Source: Inquilinus limosus DSM 16000 (GTDB lineage: Bacteria > Pseudomonadota > Alphaproteobacteria > DSM-16000 > Inquilinaceae). From it: a stretch of DNA of 64,000 nucleotides. Below are positions 17,005 to 26,276 of the stretch, piece after piece. Every line of letters begins with the position of its first letter. Positions within the stretch are counted from its first letter, which is position 1. The DNA lies in the NCBI RefSeq assembly GCF_000423185.1, contig NZ_KE383987.1:40911-104910 (forward strand), written 5' to 3'. The position numbers and the translations under genes are program-made. Under the pieces are notes generated by a model. The model did no database searches and was not told where the DNA came from. It saw only the letters and a list, made by a program, of their open reading frames with translations.

Positions 17005-18660
17005 ATGAACGATCAGAAGAGGCGCGAGTTCGAAGCCGGCTTGGCAGCCGAGGTCGACGCCTGGCTGCGCGGGGAGCCCACCCGGCGCAGCTTCATCAAG
17101 AGGTTCGGCCAGATGACCGGCATGCTGGCGGTCTCCGGCCCGCTGCTGGCCTCGATCAGCCGCTCGGCGCTGGCGCAGGCGGCAGCGCAGCTGGCCGACC
17201 CGTCGACGCCGCTCGGCCAGGCCCAGGCCGCCGCGCTCAAGGCCTCCACCGAGGGCCCGGCCGACGGATCGGCCTACCGGGCCGTCCAGGCCGCCAAGCA
17301 GTACCAGGGCATCGCCCTGAACATGACCTATGAGTCCGGGCTCCAGGCGCTCGATCCGCGGCATTTCTCCGGGCCGCTGTGGGAACAGCTGACCGGCATC
17401 AAGTCCAATGTGATCGAGCTGTCGCATCCCGACCAGTATTCCAAGCCGGTGGCCGAGCACATCGCCGGGTCCGGCGCCTACGACATCCTCGACATCGAGC
17501 CGGCCTGGACCCCGTCGCTCGCCGAGGGTGGAGTCATCGCGCCGCTGGACGACTACATCGCCCAGTACATGAACAAGGCGGATTTCGACGACTATCATCC
17601 GCTGTACAAGGCATTGCCGACCTATAAAGGCAAAATCTGGGGCTTCTTCGATGACGGCGACATGTTCGCCCTGTACTACCGCAAGGACATCTTCGCCGAT
17701 CCGAAACTCAAGGATGCATACAGCCAGAAGTTCGGCAAACCGCTGGAGGTTCCGAAGACCTGGGAGGACTACGCCCAGGTCGCCCAGTTCATCACGGACC
17801 AGATGGCCCCCAATCTCTACGGCGCCGGACATTTCCGGAAGGCCGGCAGCCCGGGCAACCAGTTCGATTTCCTGCAGCAGTTCCGGGCGAACAAGGGCGA
17901 GCTGTTCGACGGCAACATGAAGGCCCAGCTGGCCTCGCCTGCCGGAATCAAGACGCTGGAGAACATGATCGCGGCCAACAAGGCCTCGATCCCGGGCAAC
18001 AACGAGCTCGACGCCGTGTCGCTGTGGGCCGCCTTCCTGCAGGGCAAGGTCGCCATGATCTATTCATGGCCGCCCACCGGCCGCATGACCGCGAACTATT
18101 CGCAGAGCGACGCGGCCATCAACTTCATTCCGCGCTCCTCCATCGCCGGCAAGGTCGGCTATGCCGTCGTCCCCGGAAATCCGGAGCACGCGTCCGGCTA
18201 CACCAAGGCGCTCGCGGCGGACTCCGCCAACCCCGAGGCCGCCTATCTGTTCATGCAGTGGGCGACCTCCCCACCGGTGTCGCTGGCCCGTACGATTTTG
18301 CCTTACGCGCTGCGCGATCCTTATCGCCTGTCGCACTACAAGTCGGAGCTGTACGGCGCCCTCTGGCCCGATGCGAAGGAGTACCTCGCCAATCTCAGCA
18401 ACTCGGCCAATGTCGGCCTCCTCGACATGATCATGCCCGGCTGGCAGGACTACGCGCTCAGCCTCGATCGCATGTGCTCCTCAGTCTGGGCCGGCGCCGA
18501 TCCCAAGGCGGCGCTGGAGACGGCGGCGGCGGAATGGGACCAGACGACGGAGCGGCTCGGCCTCGACAGCCAGAAGGCGTTCTACGAGGAATACAAGAAG
18601 CTCCCCGGCTCCTCGGCCGATCACACGGTCGAGGCGCTCGGGATGACCGTGAAGCTGTGA
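17005..18660 (+). CDS. CUT1 sugar ABC transporter substrate-binding protein with Tat signal
   Basis: 551 residues, long for the family. The N terminus has a twin-arginine signal (TRRSFIKRFGQMTG, about residues 29-42) after a 28-residue hydrophilic lead, then a hydrophobic stretch and SALAQ cleavage site. The rest is an extracellular solute-binding family 1 fold. Export folded by the Tat system is unusual but known in this class. First gene of a four-gene transporter set ending at 21642. Confidence 0.92.
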   Translation: MNDQKRREFEAGLAAEVDAWLRGEPTRRSFIKRFGQMTGMLAVSGPLLASISRSALAQAAAQLADPSTPLGQAQAAALKASTEGPADGSAYRAVQAAKQYQGIALNMTYESGLQALDPRHFSGPLWEQLTGIKSNVIELSHPDQYSKPVAEHIAGSGAYDILDIEPAWTPSLAEGGVIAPLDDYIAQYMNKADFDDYHPLYKALPTYKGKIWGFFDDGDMFALYYRKDIFADPKLKDAYSQKFGKPLEVPKTWEDYAQVAQFITDQMAPNLYGAGHFRKAGSPGNQFDFLQQFRANKGELFDGNMKAQLASPAGIKTLENMIAANKASIPGNNELDAVSLWAAFLQGKVAMIYSWPPTGRMTANYSQSDAAINFIPRSSIAGKVGYAVVPGNPEHASGYTKALAADSANPEAAYLFMQWATSPPVSLARTILPYALRDPYRLSHYKSELYGALWPDAKEYLANLSNSANVGLLDMIMPGWQDYALSLDRMCSSVWAGADPKAALETAAAEWDQTTERLGLDSQKAFYEEYKKLPGSSADHTVEALGMTVKL

Positions 18661-18723
18661 CGCGACGGCGGCGGCGGACCGCAGGATCCGCCCCGTCGGC
18701 CATCATCATCGACGGGTAGCGGC

Positions 18724-19665
18724 ATGATGTCTGACGCCTCCCCCGCCCTCTCCTCGACACGGCGCCTGCCGCGCCGAAGGGCGAGCTTTTCCGAATGGAG
18801 CGATCGGCACTTCAGATGGCTGCTCGTGATCCCGGCCGTGCTGCTGATCCTGTCGCTGTCGATCTATCCGCTCGCCTTTTCCCTCTGGGTTTCGTTCGTC
18901 AATTACGACTTCCAGATCCCGGGCCATGCCTTTGTCGGCCTGAAGAACTTCTCGATGGTGGTCTTCGACCCGGTGGCGCAACGCTCGCTGGTTCTGACGA
19001 TCCTGCTGTCGGCGGCCAGTGTCGCCATCGAGCTCGGGCTCGGCCTCGCGCTCGCGCTGGCCATGGTGCGTCGCTTTCCGGGGCGCGGGCTGGTGATGTC
19101 GATCCTCATCATCCCGCTCTTCATCAGCCCGGTCATCGTCGGACAGGCCTGGACCCTGCTGCTCCAGCGCCCGTTCGGGCCGACGAACTATCTGCTCAGC
19201 CAGCTTCTCGGGCAGGAGGTGACGATCAGCTGGCTCACCCAGGCCCCATGGCTCTACATCGCGCTGATCATCGCCGATGTGTGGCAGTGGACACCGTTCA
19301 TGTTCGTCATCCTGCTGGCAGGGCTGACGGCGATCCCGCCCAATCTCTACGAGGCGGCCGAACTCGACGGAGTCGGCGGCTGGCAGGCGTTCCGACTGAT
19401 CACGCTGCCGCAGATCGCCCCGATCATGACCGTGGCGGTCATCTTCCGGCTGCTCGATGCAGTGCGCCTGTTCGACACGATCTTCATCATGACGGGAGGC
19501 GGGCCCGGCACCAAGACCTACACCAGCTCCTACTACCTCTACACCGTGGGCTTCACGCAGTTCCACCTGTCGCAGGCGACGGCGGGAAGCTGGATCTTCC
19601 TGATCCTGATCTCCGTCCTGGTCGGGCTGCTGGTGAAGCGCCTGGTGAAATCGGAGCCGGCCTGA
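18724..19665 (+). CDS. CUT1 sugar ABC transporter permease (MalF-like)
   Basis: 313 residues with six predicted membrane segments. The EAA loop that docks the ATPase is seen as EAAELDGVGGWQAFRLITLP. Starts 63 bp after the binding protein; the stop overlaps the next start by one base. Confidence 0.93.
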   Translation: MMSDASPALSSTRRLPRRRASFSEWSDRHFRWLLVIPAVLLILSLSIYPLAFSLWVSFVNYDFQIPGHAFVGLKNFSMVVFDPVAQRSLVLTILLSAASVAIELGLGLALALAMVRRFPGRGLVMSILIIPLFISPVIVGQAWTLLLQRPFGPTNYLLSQLLGQEVTISWLTQAPWLYIALIIADVWQWTPFMFVILLAGLTAIPPNLYEAAELDGVGGWQAFRLITLPQIAPIMTVAVIFRLLDAVRLFDTIFIMTGGGPGTKTYTSSYYLYTVGFTQFHLSQATAGSWIFLILISVLVGLLVKRLVKSEPA

Positions 19666-20528
19666 TGTCGACCATCCCGCAGACGCGGCCCGTGCCCACC
19701 CGCCGGCGACGCCGCCGCCGGCCCGCGATCGGCCGCTTCCTTTTTCTCGGCCTGTTCGTCGCCTTCGTGCTGGCGCCGATCTATTGGATGTTCGTGACCT
19801 CGATCAAGCCGAGCGACGACTATCTGGCCATCCCGCCGGTCTGGTTCCCGGCGGAGCCGACCACCGTGCACTACACCGCCGCGCTCTTCGCCTATCGCGG
19901 GCTGCAGGGCCTGATCAACAGCCTGGTCGTGTCGCTGGCGGCGACCGTGCTGTCGGTGCTGATCGGGACGACGATGGCCTACAGCCTCGCCCGCTTCAAC
20001 ACCGGCGGGAGGCACCTGTCCTTCTGGGTCCTGTCGCAGCGCTTCCTGCCGCCGATCGCGGTGGTGCTGCCGATCTTCCTGATCTACCGCAGCGTGGGCC
20101 TGCACGACACCCGACTCGGCCTGATCATCGCCTACACCGTCTTCACGCTGCCCGTATCGGTCTGGATGATGCTGGCCTATTTCCGCAGCATGCCGCGGTC
20201 CATGGAGGATGCGGCCCTGGTCGACGGCTGCACGCAGTGGCAGGCCTTCTGGCAGGTGGCGGTGCCGCTGGCGGCGCCCGGCATCGTCGCCGCAGCCGTC
20301 TTCGCCTTCATCGCCTGCTGGACCGAGTTCTTCTTCGCCCTGGTCCTCACCAGCCGCACGGCCTTCACCCTGCCGACCGTGTTCCGCGCCTTCCTCGGCT
20401 TCCAGGGCGCGCAGTATGGCGAGGCCAGCGCTCTCGCCATCGTCTCCCTCGCGCCGTCGATCGCGCTCGGGGTGCTGGCGCAGCGGCATCTGGTGCGCGG
20501 GCTGACGCTCGGCGCCGTTCGCGGATGA
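19665..20528 (+). CDS. CUT1 sugar ABC transporter permease (MalG-like)
   Basis: 287 residues from the ATG at 19665, which shares a base with the preceding TGA. An arginine-rich N terminus (TRRRRRRR) precedes six membrane segments. EAA-type loop [20 protein letters not shown] is present with a D for E. Forms the heterodimeric channel with the permease before it. Confidence 0.92.
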   Translation: MSTIPQTRPVPTRRRRRRRPAIGRFLFLGLFVAFVLAPIYWMFVTSIKPSDDYLAIPPVWFPAEPTTVHYTAALFAYRGLQGLINSLVVSLAATVLSVLIGTTMAYSLARFNTGGRHLSFWVLSQRFLPPIAVVLPIFLIYRSVGLHDTRLGLIIAYTVFTLPVSVWMMLAYFRSMPRSMEDAALVDGCTQWQAFWQVAVPLAAPGIVAAAVFAFIACWTEFFFALVLTSRTAFTLPTVFRAFLGFQGAQYGEASALAIVSLAPSIALGVLAQRHLVRGLTLGAVRG

Positions 20529-20541
20529 AGGGAGCGCGTCG

Positions 20542-21642
20542 ATGGCGGATGTGAAGATCAGCGGCCTGCACAAACGCTTCGGTCCCTTCCATGCCGTGCA
20601 GGGGATCGACCTCGAGATCGCCGATGGCGAGTTCACGGTGCTGGTGGGGCCGTCCGGCTGCGGCAAGAGCACGCTGCTACGGACGATCGCCGGGCTGGAG
20701 GAGGCCAGCGAAGGCACCATCATGATCGGCGGCGAGGTGGTGAATGACATGCGGCCCCGCGACCGCGACGTGGCCATGGTCTTCCAGGACTACGCCCTCT
20801 ATCCGCATCTGACGGTCGAGAGGAACATCGGATTCGGGCTGCGGGCCAGGAAGATGCCGGCGGACGAGATCGGCCGGCGTGTCAGGCGCGTCGCCGGGAT
20901 GCTCGGCATCACGCCGCTGCTCGACCGCTATCCGCGCCAGCTGTCCGGCGGCCAGCGGCAGCGCGTCGCCATCGGCCGCGCGATCGTGCGCGAGCCGCAG
21001 ATCTTCCTGTTCGACGAGCCGCTGTCCAACCTGGACGCGCAGCTGCGGGACGAGATGCGCGGCGAGATCAAGCGGCTGCATCGGGACATCGCCACGACGA
21101 TGATCTATGTCACCCACGACCAGATCGAGGCGATGACGCTGGCCGATCGCATCGTCCTGATGCGCGACGGCCGGATCGAGCAGATGGGGTCGCCGGCGGA
21201 GCTGTTCGAACGGCCGGCATCCCGCTTCGTCGCCGGATTCCTGGGCTCGCCGAGGATGAGCTTCCTGCCGGGAAGCGTCGTCCGGCGGGAAGGAGAAACG
21301 GCCGTCCTGGTCGACGGCAGCGAAACGCCCCTGTCTTTGCCGGCTGGGCGTCTCCCGGACGCGATCCTGGCCGGAACCCGCGTGCTCCTCGGGCTGCGGC
21401 CGGAGCATGTCGGGCGGGCACGGCACGGCGTATCGTCGCCCGGCTTCGTCCGCATCGATGCGACCATCGAGCTGCTCCAGCCGACCGGCTCGCGAACATT
21501 CGCGACGTTCCGCCTCGGCGAGACACCCGCGCTCGCGGAGCTTCAGGCTCACGACGTCAGCAGCCCCGGCGAGACCATCGGGCTCGAGATCAACCTCAAC
21601 CGCGCGTCGGTGTTCGACGAGGAAACCGAGCGGGCGCTGTAG
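20542..21642 (+). CDS. CUT1 sugar ABC transporter ATP-binding protein (MalK/UgpC type)
   Basis: 366 residues. Walker [14 protein letters not shown]-loop [10 protein letters not shown], signature [14 protein letters not shown], Walker [13 protein letters not shown], switch His in [12 protein letters not shown], plus the C-terminal TOBE regulatory domain (GLRPEHVG). Last gene of the transporter set. Confidence 0.93.
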   Translation: MADVKISGLHKRFGPFHAVQGIDLEIADGEFTVLVGPSGCGKSTLLRTIAGLEEASEGTIMIGGEVVNDMRPRDRDVAMVFQDYALYPHLTVERNIGFGLRARKMPADEIGRRVRRVAGMLGITPLLDRYPRQLSGGQRQRVAIGRAIVREPQIFLFDEPLSNLDAQLRDEMRGEIKRLHRDIATTMIYVTHDQIEAMTLADRIVLMRDGRIEQMGSPAELFERPASRFVAGFLGSPRMSFLPGSVVRREGETAVLVDGSETPLSLPAGRLPDAILAGTRVLLGLRPEHVGRARHGVSSPGFVRIDATIELLQPTGSRTFATFRLGETPALAELQAHDVSSPGETIGLEINLNRASVFDEETERAL

Positions 21643-21788
21643 CTCCAGGGCGGCGCTGTGCCATCTCGAGAACGGCGTGCATGATTGTGCCTGCATCCAC
21701 CGCCTGCTCCCGGATTCGGCGTTGTCGGGCAGAGAGATTGTCCATGCAACCTCTAGGCTCGTCTCCAAGCACGGCGATCGATCCCATG

Positions 21789-21832
21789 TTGACAACAACC
21801 TGCCGCAAAATATGCTGCTGCAAATAATTTGC
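21789..21832 (+). promoter_or_regulatory. sigma70-type promoter with palindrome before the oxidoreductase genes
   Basis: TTGACA at 21789-21794 and TATGCT at 21811-21816 are separated by 16 bp. Just downstream, GCAAATAATTTGC (21820-21832) is a perfect 6-bp inverted repeat around one base, a likely operator at the transcription start. The surrounding AT content is markedly above the window average. Confidence 0.6.
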
Positions 21833-21861
21833 GCCGCAGGGGTCGCCGGCGGAGGATCGCC

Positions 21862-24015
21862 ATGGCCGAGCGTTCGTTCGCACGTGAAGTCGAGGATCTG
21901 AAGCTCGGGGACGGTGAAACCTTCCGGGGCGAAGGCATTCTCGCGATCACCAAGGCCCTGTTGCAGTCCGGTGTGGCCTATGTCGGGGGCTATCAGGGAT
22001 CCCCCATCTCCCACCTCATGGACGTGCTGTCGGACGCCAAGGACGTGATGGAGGAGCTGGGCGTCCATTTCGAGACCTCCGCCTCCGAGGCGGCGGCCGC
22101 GGCGATGCTGTCGGCGTCGGTGATGTATCCCCTCCGCGGCGCCGTGACCTGGAAGTCCACCGCCGGCACCAACGTCGCCGCCGACGCGCTCTCGAACCTG
22201 TCGTCGGGAGGGGTCACCGGCGGCACGCTCGTCATCATCGGCGAGGACTACGGCGAAGGCTCCTCGATCATGCAGGAACGGAGCCACGCCTACGCGATGA
22301 AGTCGCAGATCTGGCTGCTCGATCCGCGCCCGAATCTGCCGTCCATCGTCGAGGCTGTCGAGGCCGGGTTCGAGCTTTCTGAAGCCTCCCGCACTCCGGT
22401 TATGCTGCAGGTCCGCATCCGCACCTGCCATGTGCACGGCCAGTTCGTCGCCAAGGACAACAGGCGCCCGGCCTTCACGCTCAAGCAGGCGATGGAGAAC
22501 CCGGTCCGGGACACCAACCGGATCGTGCTGCCGCCCGCCTCATTCCTGCATGAGAAGGAGAAGATCGAGCAGCGCTGGCCCGCGGCGGTCGAGTTCATCA
22601 AGAGCCGCAGGCTCAACGAGACCTTCGGCCCGGCCGAGGGCGATGTCGGCATCGTCGTGCTGGGCGGGCTCTACAATTCGCTCATCCGCTCGCTGCAGCT
22701 GCTGGGCCTGGCCGACGTCTATGGCTGTTCCCTCGTCCCGATCCATGTGCTCAACGTCGCCTATCCTCTGATCGACGACGAGCTCGCGGGTTTCTGCGCG
22801 GCCAAGCGCGCGGTGCTGATGGTCGAGGAAGGCTCGCCGGACTACATCGAACAGTCGCTCAACACCATCCTGAAGCGCCGCGACATCCAGACCCGGGTCT
22901 CGGGCAAGGACGTGCTGCCGATGGGCGGCGAATATACCGCGCCGGTGCTGATGAAGGGGCTTTCGGCCTTCCTCGAGGCCCATGCGCCGGCGCTGCTGGG
23001 CAACCGGCCGCCGCGGCCGGACGCCTCGGCGGTGCTGGCCGACCCGCGCGTCAAGGCGCTGGCCGAGGTCGTGCCGCCGCGCCCGGCCGGCTTCTGCACC
23101 GGCTGCCCCGAACGGCCGATCTTCGCCGCGCTCAAGCTGGCGGAGAAGGAGCTCGGGCCCCACCATGTCTCGGCGGATATCGGCTGCCACCTGTTCTCGA
23201 TCCTGCCGCCCTTCAACATCGGCGCGACCACGATGGGCTACGGCCTCGGCCCGGCCTCGGCATCGGCCTTCAACGTCAAGGCGGAGAAGCGGGCGATCTC
23301 GGTGATGGGCGACGGCGGCTTCTGGCACAATGGCCTCGCCTCCTCGATCGGCAATGCCGTCTTCAACAAGCATGACGGCGTCATCCTGATCGTCGACAAC
23401 TACTATTCCGCGGCGACCGGCGGCCAGGACATCCCGTCCTCCCGCGCCGACAACCCGCGGCGCCAGACCAACAACGCGATCACCGACGCGGTCCGGGGCG
23501 TCGGCGCCAAATGGGTGCGCCAGATCGACCGGACCTATGACGTGGCCCGCCTGCGCGACACCTTCCTCGAGGCGCTGACGACCCCGGAGCCCGGGCCGAA
23601 GATCATCGTCGCCTCGTCCGAATGCATGCTGAACAAGCAGCGCCGGATCCGGCCGCTGCTGGCCCGGGCGGTGAAGGAAGGGCGGCGCGTGGTCCGGCAG
23701 CGCTTCGGCGTCGACGAGGATGTCTGCACCGGCGACCATGCCTGCATCCGGCTGTCCGGCTGCCCGTCGCTGTCGGTGAAGCACACCGACGACCCCCTGA
23801 AGGACGACCCGGTCGCCGCCATCGACCAGTCCTGCGTCGGCTGCGGCAATTGCGGCGAGGTCGCCGAGGCCGCGATCCTGTGCCCGTCCTTCTACCGGGC
23901 CGACATCATCCAGAACCCGAACCGGGCCGACCGCCTGCTGGCGCGGCTGCGCGGGGCGGTGATCGGCTGGCTGCAGCGCCGCCGCGAGGGCCGCCGCATC
24001 GCCTTCGCCGAATGA
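21862..24015 (+). CDS. indolepyruvate:ferredoxin oxidoreductase-like alpha subunit
   Basis: 717 residues from the ATG at 21862 (GGAGG 6 nt upstream). The N-terminal pyrimidine domain has GYQGSPISHLMDVL; the C-terminal TPP domain has GFCTGCPERPIF and VMGDGGFWHNGLASSIGN. The tail carries two cysteine clusters (CTGDHACIRLSGCPS and SCVGCGNCGEVAE...CP) for iron-sulfur clusters. The enzyme decarboxylates aryl-pyruvates to aryl-acetyl-CoA with ferredoxin. Overlaps the beta subunit gene by 4 bp. Confidence 0.9.
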   Translation: MAERSFAREVEDLKLGDGETFRGEGILAITKALLQSGVAYVGGYQGSPISHLMDVLSDAKDVMEELGVHFETSASEAAAAAMLSASVMYPLRGAVTWKSTAGTNVAADALSNLSSGGVTGGTLVIIGEDYGEGSSIMQERSHAYAMKSQIWLLDPRPNLPSIVEAVEAGFELSEASRTPVMLQVRIRTCHVHGQFVAKDNRRPAFTLKQAMENPVRDTNRIVLPPASFLHEKEKIEQRWPAAVEFIKSRRLNETFGPAEGDVGIVVLGGLYNSLIRSLQLLGLADVYGCSLVPIHVLNVAYPLIDDELAGFCAAKRAVLMVEEGSPDYIEQSLNTILKRRDIQTRVSGKDVLPMGGEYTAPVLMKGLSAFLEAHAPALLGNRPPRPDASAVLADPRVKALAEVVPPRPAGFCTGCPERPIFAALKLAEKELGPHHVSADIGCHLFSILPPFNIGATTMGYGLGPASASAFNVKAEKRAISVMGDGGFWHNGLASSIGNAVFNKHDGVILIVDNYYSAATGGQDIPSSRADNPRRQTNNAITDAVRGVGAKWVRQIDRTYDVARLRDTFLEALTTPEPGPKIIVASSECMLNKQRRIRPLLARAVKEGRRVVRQRFGVDEDVCTGDHACIRLSGCPSLSVKHTDDPLKDDPVAAIDQSCVGCGNCGEVAEAAILCPSFYRADIIQNPNRADRLLARLRGAVIGWLQRRREGRRIAFAE

Positions 24016-25568
24016 GCGCCATGGCCGACCCGCCGCCGGACCGTTCGCTGCTGTCCCAGGACCGGCCGCTGGCCATCGCCATCCTGGCCATGGGCGGCCA
24101 GGGTGGCGGGGTCTTGGCCGACTGGATCGTGGCGCTGGCCGAGGCCAATGGCTGGGTCGCCCAGTCGACCTCGGTGCCCGGCGTGGCGCAACGCACCGGC
24201 GCGACCATCTACTATATCGAGATGATCGCCGCGAAGCCGAGCGCCGCGCCGGTCCTCGCGCTGATGCCGACGCCGGGCGATGTCGACGTGGTGATGGCGG
24301 CCGAGCTGATGGAGGCCGGGCGCGCCGTGCTGCGCGGCTTGGTCACGCCCGACCGCACCACGCTGATCGCCTCGACCCACCGGTCCTTCGCCGTGGCCGA
24401 GAAGGAGAAGCCGGGGGACGGCACCGGGGATCCCGTGGTCGTCACCGATGCGACCGGCTTCGCCGCCAGGCGCACCATCGCCTTCGACATGGAGGCCGTG
24501 GCCGGCCGCCACGGCAGCGTGATCTCCGCCGCGATGTTCGGGGCCCTGGCCGGGGCCGGGGTTCTGCCCTTCCCCCGCCAGGCCTTCGAGGCGACGATCC
24601 GCGCCGGCGGCCGGGGCGTGGAGCCGAGCCTGGCCGCCTTCCGCGCCGCCTGCGACCGGGCCGCCGCGCCGCAGACCGAGGCCGTCTCCCGTGCGCCAGG
24701 GAAGCGCTTCGACGCGCTGCCGGCAGCTGCCGGGCACCCCGTACTGGACCGCCTCGTCGCGCGCATCGCGCAGGAGTTTCCGACCTCCGCCCATCCGATG
24801 CTGTTCGCCGGGGTGAAGCGGCTGACCGATTACCAGGACCCGGCCTATGCGGACGAATACCTGACCCTCCTGGCCCGGCTGCAGGCCGAGGACCTGGCCT
24901 GGGGCGGCGCCGGGAGGGGCTTGGCCTTCACCCTGGCGGCGGCCAAGCATGTGGCGGTCGCCATGGCCTATGACGACCCGATCCGCGTCGCCGACCTGAA
25001 GATCCGATCGCGCCGGTTCGAGCGCGTGCGCCAAGAGGTCGGTGCCGGCCCGGACCAGATCGTCACCACCACCGAATACATGCATCCGCGCATGGCGGAG
25101 GTCTGCGGCTCCCTGCCGAGGGCGCTCGGCGCCTGGATCGAGGCGAGGCCGGGCCTCTTTGCGCGGCTCGACCGCCTGGTCAGCCGCGGCCGGCGCGTGC
25201 GCACCGGGACGATCCTCTGGTTCCTCGGCCTGCAGGCCGTGTCGGGGCTGCGCAGGGTCCGGCGCGGCACGCTGCGCCATGCGCGCGAGACGGCGCATCG
25301 CGACGCCTGGCTGGCCACTGCCCTCGGCGTGCTGCGCACCAACTACGACTTGGCGGTCGAGATCCTGAAATGCCGGCGGCTGGTCAAGGGCTATTCCGAC
25401 ACCCATGCCCGCGGCGAGTCGAAGTTCGAGCGGGTGCTGTCCGGCCTGCCCCTGCTGGTCGGCCGCGACGACGGCGCGGCCTGGCTGCGCCGGCTGCGTC
25501 AGGCGGCGCTGGCCGACGAGGACGGCACGGCGCTGGAGGGCGCGCTGAAGACCATCGCGACGCTGTAA
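24012..25568 (+). CDS. indolepyruvate oxidoreductase-like beta subunit with C-terminal extension
   Basis: 518 residues from ATG 24012 (ATGA overlap; ATG 24021 also possible). The N-terminal about 200 residues are the gamma/KorC-type domain (ILAMGGQGGGVLADWI, SVPGVAQRTGATIYY). The C-terminal 300 residues form the helical domain often attached in proteobacterial oxidoreductases of this type, not present in archaeal IorB. Forms the enzyme with the alpha subunit; likely used in aromatic amino acid degradation. Confidence 0.88.
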   Translation: MSAMADPPPDRSLLSQDRPLAIAILAMGGQGGGVLADWIVALAEANGWVAQSTSVPGVAQRTGATIYYIEMIAAKPSAAPVLALMPTPGDVDVVMAAELMEAGRAVLRGLVTPDRTTLIASTHRSFAVAEKEKPGDGTGDPVVVTDATGFAARRTIAFDMEAVAGRHGSVISAAMFGALAGAGVLPFPRQAFEATIRAGGRGVEPSLAAFRAACDRAAAPQTEAVSRAPGKRFDALPAAAGHPVLDRLVARIAQEFPTSAHPMLFAGVKRLTDYQDPAYADEYLTLLARLQAEDLAWGGAGRGLAFTLAAAKHVAVAMAYDDPIRVADLKIRSRRFERVRQEVGAGPDQIVTTTEYMHPRMAEVCGSLPRALGAWIEARPGLFARLDRLVSRGRRVRTGTILWFLGLQAVSGLRRVRRGTLRHARETAHRDAWLATALGVLRTNYDLAVEILKCRRLVKGYSDTHARGESKFERVLSGLPLLVGRDDGAAWLRRLRQAALADEDGTALEGALKTIATL

Positions 25569-25620
25569 GCGCCTGGACCTCTCAGACCAGCGGCCTTTGA
25601 GGTCGACGCCTCCCCTTCCC

Positions 25621-25710
25621 CGTCATGGCGAGGCGCGGAGCGCCGTGGCCATCCAGAGGCCGGTGCGAGCCGCCCTGGATGGCCACGCCCCTTCGGGGCT
25701 CGCCATGACG
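25621..25710. repeat. long palindromic intergenic repeat, copy 1
   Basis: Outer arms CGTCATGGCGAG and CTCGCCATGACG, inner arms GTGGCCATCCAG and CTGGATGGCCAC: an imperfect 90-bp inverted repeat between convergent genes. Related in layout to the copy at 57578-57666 and the half copy near 63324. Could fold into a long hairpin and act as a terminator. Confidence 0.8.
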
Positions 25711-25732
25711 GTTGAGAACTCGGGCCGCCCTA

Positions 25733-26245
25733 TCAGATGTCGTGCTTGCGGATGTTGCGCAGGATCTTGTGCAGGGTGGCGACGAAGGCGACGTATTCGT
25801 CGCCGTCGACGCCCTCGAACATCTGCGTCAGCAGCGCGTACATGGTGGGCCACACCGCGTCGAAGACGGCCCGGCCGTCCTCGGTGATGGCGATGTCGCG
25901 CACCCGCATGTCCTCGGCCCGCGGCTGCCGGCGGATATAGCCCTGCTCCTCCAGCGCATCGAGCGTCCGGCTCATCGTCGACTGCTCGGTGACCGCGTAG
26001 ACCGACAGCTCGTTGATCGTCAGCGTCGACGAGATGCTGAGGATGGCGAGCGCCCGCATCTTGGTGGTGGTCATGTCGTGCGCCTTCAGCGCCTCGGACA
26101 TGTTGGCGTTCCACCGCGCCATCACCCGGTTCATCAGATAGGGCGCGAACTGGTTGAGGCCGATCTCGCCCAGGGTCGGCCGCGTGTCGCCCTGGTCCGG
26201 CCGTCGCAGCACCGTTCCGGCAAATCTGTCGGTCATCGCTCCCAT
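25733..26245 (-). CDS. MarR-family transcriptional regulator
   Basis: 170 residues from ATG 26245 (ATG 26236 also possible; neither SD is ideal). Winged helix with ILSISSTLTINELSVYAVTE and EQSTMSRTLDALEEQGYIRR, then wing and dimerisation helix. Lies 31 bp downstream of the cyclase gene on the same strand, so they form a two-gene unit. Probably a repressor responding to an aromatic or other small acid. Confidence 0.9.
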   Translation of the reverse strand: MGAMTDRFAGTVLRRPDQGDTRPTLGEIGLNQFAPYLMNRVMARWNANMSEALKAHDMTTTKMRALAILSISSTLTINELSVYAVTEQSTMSRTLDALEEQGYIRRQPRAEDMRVRDIAITEDGRAVFDAVWPTMYALLTQMFEGVDGDEYVAFVATLHKILRNIRKHDI

Positions 26246-26276
26246 CTGCTTCCAGCCAATCGGACTTGTGCCGGCC

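Noticed and set aside
20677..22437. Minus-strand 586-codon frame across the ATPase and oxidoreductase genes
   Set aside because: It covers two well-supported plus-strand genes and shows no family features.
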